A stretch of DNA of 64,000 nt. Origin: Symbiodinium natans (Eukaryota; Sar; Dinophyceae; Suessiales; Symbiodiniaceae). The notes beneath the pieces are model-generated. The model was not told where the DNA came from. It was given only the letters and a program-made list of their open reading frames with translations, and searched no databases. Location of the stretch: the NCBI GenBank assembly GCA_905221605.1, contig CAJNDS010001691.1, positions 390,417 through 454,416 on the forward strand, read 5' to 3'. Numbering within the stretch: position 1 is the stretch's first letter; each line of letters starts with the position of its first letter. The translations under genes and the position numbers were made by a program. Positions 53,565 to 62,600 of the stretch are shown here, piece by piece.

Positions 53565-56500
53565 GGGGGGGGGGGGGACCTTGCCCACTAAATATATGAC
53601 CTTGCCCGCTAAATATATGACCTTGCCCGCTAAATATATGACCTTGCCCGCTAAATATAGGACCTTGCCCGCTAAATATAGGACCTTGCCCGCTAAATAT
53701 AGGACCTTGCCCGCTAAATATATGACCTTGCCCGCTAAATATATGACCTTGCCCGCTAAATATATGACCTGGCCCGGGCCATATATTTAGCGGGCAAGGT
53801 CATATATTTAGCGGGCAAGGTCATATATTTAGCGGGCAAGGTCATATATTTAGCGGGCAAGGTCATATATTTAGTGGGCAAGGTCGCCCTTTAGCGGGCA
53901 AGGTCATATATTTAGTGGGCAAGGTCATTTTTTAGCCAATGGACCTTGCCCACTAAATATATGACCTTGCCCGCTAAATATATGACCTTGCCCGCTAAAT
54001 ATAGGACCTTGCCCGCTAAATATATGACCTTGCCCGCTAAATATATGACCTTGCCCGCAAAGTCATTAACATTTATATTATATATGAAAGAGTGGTTTAG
54101 GGTTTAGGGTTTAGGGTTTAGGGTTTAGGGTTTAGGGTTTAGGGTTTAGGGGTTTAGGGTTTAGGGTGTCAGGGGTTTTTTGTGGCTCAGGGCTCTCTGA
54201 ATTCTGGAGCCTAGGGCCGTTTAGTGTTTGAGGTTTAGGGGTTTCGGGTGGGCCTTTGGGGGCATAGAGGCTTGAAGGCTTGCGGCAGCTGGAGTTTTGT
54301 TAAGTGACGTCTTCTGTTCGTAAACCCAGAGCCTCACAAACCCGCATCTGCGGGCCACATCAAGGCTCGAGTGAACTGTGCGAGACAGCTCCACGGTCTC
54401 AATCCGTAAACCCCTTCAAAAGAATGACCATGAAACCAGCGAACATGAAGACTGCGTCCTGGGATCACACCCGGGCTTCAGCCAGGGGTGTAGGCTTGGA
54501 ATTTGTTGATAACCTATGCATTAGGGTCTGGCAAGTAGAAAACAGAACCAACAGGAGAGGCTCTCTTTCCCGGACGGAGGTTCTGAAGTACCGTACAAAC
54601 AAGGAAAAGCATTCGGGCTTAGGGTTTCAGGGTTTTAGGGCTTTAGGGTTCTAGGGTTTAGGGTTTAGGGCTATAGGGCTTTAGGGCTTTAGGGTTTAGG
54701 GTTTAGGGTTTAGGGGTTTAGGGTTTAGGGTTTAGGGTTTAGGGTTTAGGGTTTAGGGTTTAGGGTTTAGGGTTTAGGGTGCCATCCCGGCGCCTCGTCG
54801 CAGTCGGGCATGGCGATGAGGTGGTTCTTGGCGCCACCCATGCACAAGGACCTCTTCCCTGTGCTGCGCGCCGTCTTGTCAATGATGTCCTCGGGCCCCA
54901 TACTTTGGGATGCTTCCCCCTTATACTAGGGGTGCTCAGTAGGGATGACTATATAGGGGGTACCAGAATCCCTAGTAAGGACTGGTAGTAGAAGGGGGAA
55001 CATCCCAACCCACACTCCCCGAATCAAGGCCTCAAGATCTCTAACAAGCCTTAGGAAGCCCCAGTAAGGGAACTTGGTCCCCTTACACCCCCCTCCCTTC
55101 CACATTCTCGGTTCCTTATGATAAGCCCTGAAACCGTTCTTACACGTTCTTACGCCCCGCTCCCTTCCGCTTTCTCGGCTCCTTATGACAAGCCCTGAAA
55201 CCGTTACACAGCGGTTTCACTAAGATGGTTCTCAGTGCCTACTCTGCTTGTGGTGTTGGACACCGTTCAGTTGGAAATGCACCCCCAACAGACACTGGAA
55301 CTGCAGGAAATGCCGCCACCCTTTTCGAGCTCTGATGCTGCAAGCGGCTTCGGCTTTTCATTATTTAAGGGGGTCTTTTTGGGTGGCATGGTTGAAGGTG
55401 AGGGACTAAAGGACGGGTTTGGGGTTTGGGAGTTAGGGGTTTGAGGTGGGCTTCCAAGTGCTTGGCCGTTCTTAGGGCCGGCCCCCTTCTTGCGGCGCGG
55501 CTGCCGCCACCCGCGAGCTTCCCACGAAGGAGACGGCGGCAATGCCTGTGCGTTTCGGGTTCTGACCACCTCCGGAGCTTAAAAAAGGTTTCAGGGAGCC
55601 TTGTTGCACGGAGTCAAGCTCAATCTAAAGGACTTGGGGAGCACCACATGCCGTCCTTTCCATTTTCGTGAAAGATTTGGGGCTTTCCCGGCGTGCTCGG
55701 TGCAGCGTAGGCCCCGGGGCTTTTGGGTGTTGGATCACGTTGCCACGCTGCACAAAATCTGCGACTCAAAGGCTCACCGCCAACCAGGCAACTGAGATGG
55801 GTTCCGATTGCACGCCGCCCGCCGCCAAACGCAAACACCACAACGTATCCTTTGAGATCCTTGAGGAACCAAGCCAGCCCAAGAAGCTCAACCACCCCCC
55901 AAGCCCTACAGCTTCCCAGAAACCTTACAACCTGCCCCCCCCCCTCTGCCAAGCCACGGGGGTTCTCTGCTAGGGCCTGGTGCAGGCTCCCAGAGGCGCT
56001 TGGGTTGGGATTCCTCTAAGGCTGCTGGTAGCTTTCGGGGCAGAGGGCGCGCGCGCGCGCGGCGAAAGGGTGGGCCCCTTTGCGATACACTTACACACCT
56101 TGAATATGAGATTATCCGAAAATGATGAGCACAAACTTAGAACCTTCCGCGAAGTACTGAGAACACACCGATGAACCTCCGTCATCCCTAAAACCTCCAA
56201 TAACCCGTCACGCAGCTCTCAACAACTCGCTGCCTCTCTCAGTCATACACGTTCTCTGCATGCCATCGCATACACCCTTCGCACGATAAGAGGGTGCGTG
56301 AACTTGGTTTCTTTGGAGCTTCTAAGAGTTTCAGGGATTCTTGGGGGGTGCAGGGACCTGAGTAAAGCTAGCAGGAAAAAGCGTACTACCTTCTTTACGA
56401 AAGGACCTACTATGATAACTCAACTTCCGCTTCTCAATAGGAGAAGCAGACAACCCAGTGACGAACCCAGTAAAGCCCTTTGCGTGCCGGGGACAGAAGG

Positions 56501-58097
56501 GGGGGGAAGGCCGCCGGAACTTGATGAGATTTGCTGCTCCTTAGAGTCGGCTGACAGAAATGCTCCAAAAAACAGAACCCAGAAATTCTCCAAAAACTAG
56601 AACCCCGAACAAAACCCTCTTAAACGGTCCTCTATAGCGCCCGAACACACTGAACACTAAACCCTCTTAAAGCCCTGAGAGCCTTCGCCACCACTTGAGA
56701 GCCGTGCACGATGGAGAACACCCCCTCGCAAGGGGTTTGGGCATGTTTAGGGCCTTTTCAGAGGGCCATGCTGGAGGGCGCTATTTTTGCGGCTTGTGAC
56801 CGAAACGAGCACACAAAATACAAACACTAATGAACTCCCGAACTCCCTAGGTTGGACCAGTGGAGGCCCCCAATTGCAAGCCTTGGGCAGGCCGGCTTCC
56901 GCTAACAGCTCCGCCATGCGGGTCAGCGTCAGAGGCACCTCTCTTGGCTGCTTTGGGGGGAGCGGTTTTTTGCAGCCTCCTCCAAACTTCCCCTTCCACA
57001 AGCCCCCAATGCCTTTCGGCCCCAAAAGCCCCCCCCCCCCGAAGCACAGAAAGAACCAAGAGACTCTTCTTGGGCTTCCCAAACTCAGCTTCGAAAGCTG
57101 TGGAGGCTCGCGGTCCTCCTACAACCCGAAGACGATCGCTTGGGAAAAGGGTTTGGGGTTTAGGGTTTGGGTTTAGGGTTAGGGTTCAGGGTTCAGGGTT
57201 CAGGGTTCAGGGTTCAGGGTTCAGGGTTCAGGGTTCAGGGTTCAGGGTTCAGGGTTCAGGGTTCAGGGTTCAAGGTTCAGGGTTGAGGGTTGAGGGTTTA
57301 GGGTTTAGGGTTTAGGGTTTATGGTTTAGGGTCTTCAAGCTGGTGGGCCTTCTCGGACGGCTTGATGATCAAGCAGTTGCCGCATCCAATGGCGATGGGC
57401 AATGTCCTTGCTATCCACACCCCCCCCCCCTCCGCCCTAAAAAAAAAGAATGTTAAAATAATAACAATGATAATAAGTGGAACAAAACTCGGAACCCCTC
57501 GGAACTTTCATCTCCTAAGCATTTGGGATTTCAAGAAGGGTACCCCCCCCCCCCCCCCGAATTTCGGGGAAACCCCCACTTGCTCCCTAAACTTATAAAC
57601 CCGAAACCCTAAACCCCAAACCCATTTGCTGAAGAAGCCGCCACAGGGGCACCATGGCCGGGAAGTTGAAGGGCACGATGGAGGCCACCACCCCAAGCGG
57701 GCGGCGAACCTGCACCCCAAGAGCCGCGGTTTAGGGTTTAGCGTTTAGGGCTCTTTTTTACTACAACCCCAATGACCTCTTTTAGATGTCTAGCGCGTGC
57801 TTTGGGGGTTCTTGTAGCGTTTAGGGTTTAGGGTTTAGGGTTTAGGGTTTAGGGTTTAGGGTTTAGGGTTCAGGGTCTAAGGAGTGAAGATTGCCCCTTC
57901 AGGTTCCTGGGCAATGCTCCAACTTGAGAGCAGGGCGAACGAAAGCTAGGGCGCAGGTGTGAAGACCGCGCTGCTCAGTCATGTAGACAAGCCCTGAAAT
58001 GATAAGTAACAATGCTGACCTAAGGGGGGGGGGGGACCGCCCCCCCCCCACCTTATCGGGAACATGGGCCCCCCCGGGGTCACCCCCGGAGGGGGGG

Positions 58098-58129
<32 letters not shown>

Positions 58130-59585
58130 ATGGCAGCTTAAACCTCCGATACATCGGAGATTAAGGCCCCGGAGTGCTGTTTGACCCAAGAACAAACTTG
58201 TAAACAAGAACTCCCGCAAGCTCCTAAAGAGCTAGCTTTCGTGACAGAGCGGCATTGAACACCCCGGACCTGTTTTTGAGCCTACGTCCTAAGCACCCTA
58301 AACCCTAAACCCCAAACCCCCAACCCCCTGAACCGGAAGGCTGGCGTTTCGCTGCCTTGCTTCGTATGCTTACTTGCATGTGAACCTCCAAAAAACATAG
58401 CTCGGCAAATTCCCGCTCCTCGTGGCACCACACACCTCGTGCCACCTGTCCAATCTATTCTCACGTTTTGAGGGTCAGAAACTCGGGAGTTTCAGGGCTT
58501 CACGTTGAGCCGATGGTGGCAGAATGCTCAAACATTGTGCCCTCAGATAGTGACAGGTGGCCAAACCGCGGGGAAACTACACGGCAGGTGCAAGCACGCA
58601 TCCAGAAACAAATCAAGCACTTTGAACGCTGCGCTTGGCCCGCCTCAGCCCAGCCCGGCGCGCAGAGGCTTTTCGGGTTTAGGGTTATAGAGCCGGCCCA
58701 TACAGGCATGTATAGAAATCCAAAAACGTGAATCTCTCCGCAACTTAGCAAAGGAGGAAGGCCTATGGGAAACTCTCACGCCTCACGGGGCCCGAGGTGA
58801 CATTGAAGGGTGAAGCTTTGGGGGTTTTCGAAGCTGGGGTTTCGAAGCTACCCTCAACCTCAAAATTCGGGCATTACAAGGGCTCCTAGAGCAAGCCCTG
58901 GCTCAGTCCCCATGGCTTCTTCGGGATGGATGAATACCGATGCCAGCAAGCTGAAACCACCAATCATGGATCTCGAGACCTCCGATCCACTGAAAATCCC
59001 AGTCGATATACGGCTAACACGTAATCTAGAAAAAAAACCTATATGAAGAAAAGAAAAAAAACAAACATATACGTATAGAATTTAAGATCATGGAAGGTGC
59101 AGGGAATTATACCACCAGTCTACTGAACCCACCTAAACCCTAAACCCTAAAGCCTAAACCCTAAACCCTAAACCCTAAACCCTAAACCCTAAACCCCACG
59201 GCTGCCTCCAAGATTCGGCCGGCCATCAAGTCTGGGAGGCCGGTGGCAAAGCCCACCGTCTCCAGCCCTCGCTCGGCTTTGCCGGGGAGGGAGACAGATC
59301 TACGCTGAGAGTTCAGGCCCTTTGGGTTTAGGGTTTAGGGTTTAGGGTTTAGGGTTTAGGGTTTAGGGTATAGGGTTTAGGGTTTAGCGTTTAGGGTTTA
59401 GGGTTTAGGGCTGTAGGCTTTATTGCCACAGACCACAATGTAAAAGCTTTTGGGCATCTTGACAGCGAAGACGCGAACGTGCGTGCACATCAGGTCAGAA
59501 ACATTGTATCCCGAACACGAGACCCTCAATCTTACAACGGCGACGGGCCCTAAACCCACGACGCGCGTCAGTGTGCAGAGAACCA

Positions 59586-59631
<46 letters not shown>

Positions 59632-62600
59632 CTTGGCAAGAACACATGGGATGATCTCCGACAGGACGCGACGTGACTATGTACTTTGGGTGAGATGCAA
59701 CAAGGTGAAGATTTTGTGCCCACACGTGCCAGACGCCGGGAATGGCACATGTGCAATCAATCAAACGCCAAGATGCGTAAGATGGGCGCGGCCTACATGT
59801 AAGTGGTTTCAGGGGGAATCCTCGTTGACCGGAGTCCACGTGCGTCCACACACAAGACACAACCACAACTTCGACGAAGAAAAGCATTCCAGGAAGTGTG
59901 GGGGTCAAGACGAATTCGACATACCAGGGCCTGGTTTTTGTTTTCTAGCATGGGCCCAAAACAAGTCACCACTAATTCTGGATGATTTGAACAGAGACCT
60001 TGTGTTCAAAGGTCATGTTGCTTCAGAAAAGGACCTGGAGTGGTCGTGAGTGACCTTGGAGTGGGTGAGCCCTTCACTAAGCGCTCTGCCGGTTTCAAGG
60101 CCAAACCCTGAGCTTCCCGAACCCTGCTCTTACGGAACAAAAGCGGAATACAATTCAGTACTTGCCTGACTTTAAGAAAAGCAAACTTTAACAACAAAAC
60201 AAAATTCTATATACATATATATATATGCACACAGACGCACATACCCAAACAAATTAGCGTAGTTGCATTAGAGAAATGCAGAACAAGCATTAACGACACG
60301 TAAAACATGTATCAAGAATGATGGACCACACAGGGCTCACGGCCTGATGTCTTATCCTGCCTCCCTCAACCCGAAACCCCAAACCCCAAACCGTAAACCC
60401 TAAACCCTAAACAGCCCTGAACATGCTTGAAGGGTCTTGGGGTCAAGGGTTGGTCAGGGAGGAAGGAACGCAGGGAGCTCCTTTGAGAACCTCCGCTTCC
60501 GCTTCGCCGCTGTTCTTGCCGTGCTCCTGCGCCAAGGAAAGTGAACTGCGGCTTGTTTCTATTAATTCTGACTTCAATTCTAATTCTAATTGACTTAAAT
60601 ATAGAGAGTTTAGGGGTTTCTTCATTTTTTCTATCTGGAATCGCCAAGGCGGGATGAAAGAAATCCTCCAGAAGTGAAACCTTCTGCCACACTCATCCCC
60701 CTCACAACGGCCGCCACTCCTAGGGGTTAGGGTTTGGGGTTGTGGGGTTTGGGGGTTTGGGGGTTTGGGGGTTTGGGGGTTTGGGGGTTTGGGGGTTTGG
60801 GGGTTTGGGGGGTTTTGGGGGTTTTGGGAGTGTTGGGAGTTTTGGGAGTTTGGGGTTTGCGGTTTGTGGTGTAAGGCTTGGGGCTTTCCCCCCCACTGTT
60901 TACGGCATGAAGATCGGAGCTGTCGGAGGCTTCTGGGGCCGACAGGAGGATTGTTGTTCAGGGCCATGGCACAAGACACAGTAGCCTAAGAATGCGTCCG
61001 ACAAGGCGGTGCTGGAGCACCACCTCATATCAGAGTCTTTGCATCCCCAAAACCCCCGGACCTGAAATTCACGATGAATCCCAAAAGTTAACTCTGAGAA
61101 CTCTTGGGCGCTCAAAGCCACTTGAGAAGGGGCTACGAAAGCTAGTCACCGCAGGGGGGTGGCATGCTAAACTCGAAATCTGAAGCCCTAAACTCCTTCA
61201 GCCCCCTTGCTTCCCCCGCTGGAACCCCGTGTCGCAAACGAAGTTTAGGTACGGGGGAGGAACCTTGGGGTGGGGTGGGGGGGGACCTTGTGGGGGGGGG
61301 GGGGGGACCTGAAGGTGGTAGGGGGGGGGCCCCCCCCCCCTACCTTATCCCACACGCAACCACCTTAAAGGGAGGGGGGGGGGGGGGGCGCGGCACCTTA
61401 TCCTTCGAAAATGCTCATGGTGAGGTGAGGGGGGGGGGGGGGGCCCCCCCCAACCCCCACCTTAAGTCTTGGGTTTCGGACCTGTTAAGGTGTGGAACCC
61501 TTTTTTTCCCTGGAAGCTTCTTAACAAGGTGAATACCAGTGCATGGGTAAACGACAACTCCCGCCAGCTCCACAGAGCTAGCTTTCGTGAAAAAACACCG
61601 AGCCCTGAGAGATATACCCTGGCCTTCGAACCCCTGCAAAACCCGAAGCCCTGAGCCCTGACCCTTCACCCTAAACCCTAAACCCTAAACCCTTCAACGC
61701 TTCAACCAAGCGTGAGAGCACAGACCTTGACCACAAGGGCGGTAAGCTCCGCCAGGTTTGCCTCGCAAAGCGCCTGCCCACGGCCCCGGGAGCTTCATCG
61801 AGGGTTTAGGGTTTAGGGTTTAGGGTTTAGGGTTTAGGGTTTAGGGTTTAGGGTTTAGGGTTTAGAGTTTCGGGTTTAGGGTTTGGGGTTTAGGGTTTAG
61901 GGTTCAGGGTTTAGGGTTTAGGGTTGAGGATGGCTTCGACTCCCTGAGAGAATCTGGAAGGTGGCGCCCATTTCAGGCTTCAGAAAGGTTTGGGCAGTTT
62001 AGGAGAAGTGTGGAGAGGCTTAGGTGTAGGGTTTAGGGTTTAGGGTTTAGGGTTTAGGGTTTAGGGTTTAGGGTTTAGGGTTTAGGGTTTAGGGTTTAGG
62101 GTTTAGGGTTTAGGGTTTAGGGTTTAGGGTTTAGGGTTTAGGGTTTAGGGTTTAGGGTTTAGGGTTAGGTTTAGGGTTTAGGGTTTAGGGTTTAGGGTTT
62201 AGGGTTTAGGGTTTAGGGTTTAGGGTTTAGGGTTTAGGGTTTAGGGTTTAGGGTTTAGGGTTTAGGGTTTAGGGTTTAGGGTTTAGGGTTTAGGGTTTCG
62301 GGTTAGGGTTTAGGGTTTAGGGTTTAGGGTTTAGGGTTTAGGGTTTAGGGTTTAGGGTTTAGGGTTTAGGGTTTAGGGTTTAGGGTTTAGGGTTTAGGGT
62401 TTAGGGTTTAGGGTTTGGGGTTTAGGGTTTAGGGTTTAGGGTTTAGGGCGTCTCGCCGCGCAGCGGCAGTGAGTACCATGTGTAAATGGCGCCCCTACAC
62501 ACCCAGGGGGTGTGGGGGGGGCGGCATGTCACGCGAAGGCATCTGTTTTCAATGAAATCCAAAAATTTCATTGGTGCTGGGTTCTTTCTCCCCACCCGCT

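Larger units (their letters stand above)
52822..54097 (+). mobile_element. Composite repeat element, copy 2, with palindrome
   Basis: Same order and borders as 31083-31868 (GTTCAGCATCTC ... GAAAGAGTGG), in the same orientation. It has an extra 120 bases (52880-52980), three of the roughly 83-bp units, a longer G/T array (53320-53578) and many more 21-bp units. It lies within an MMSDH intron. Confidence 0.8.

Noticed and set aside
59450-60049. 199-codon plus-strand ORF
   Set aside because: It runs through a (CA)n repeat, lies inside an MMSDH intron and has no recognisable motif or consistent codon bias.
62025-62450. True chromosome end (telomere)
   Set aside because: Arrays occur throughout the window in both orientations, and MMSDH exons lie on both sides of this block.
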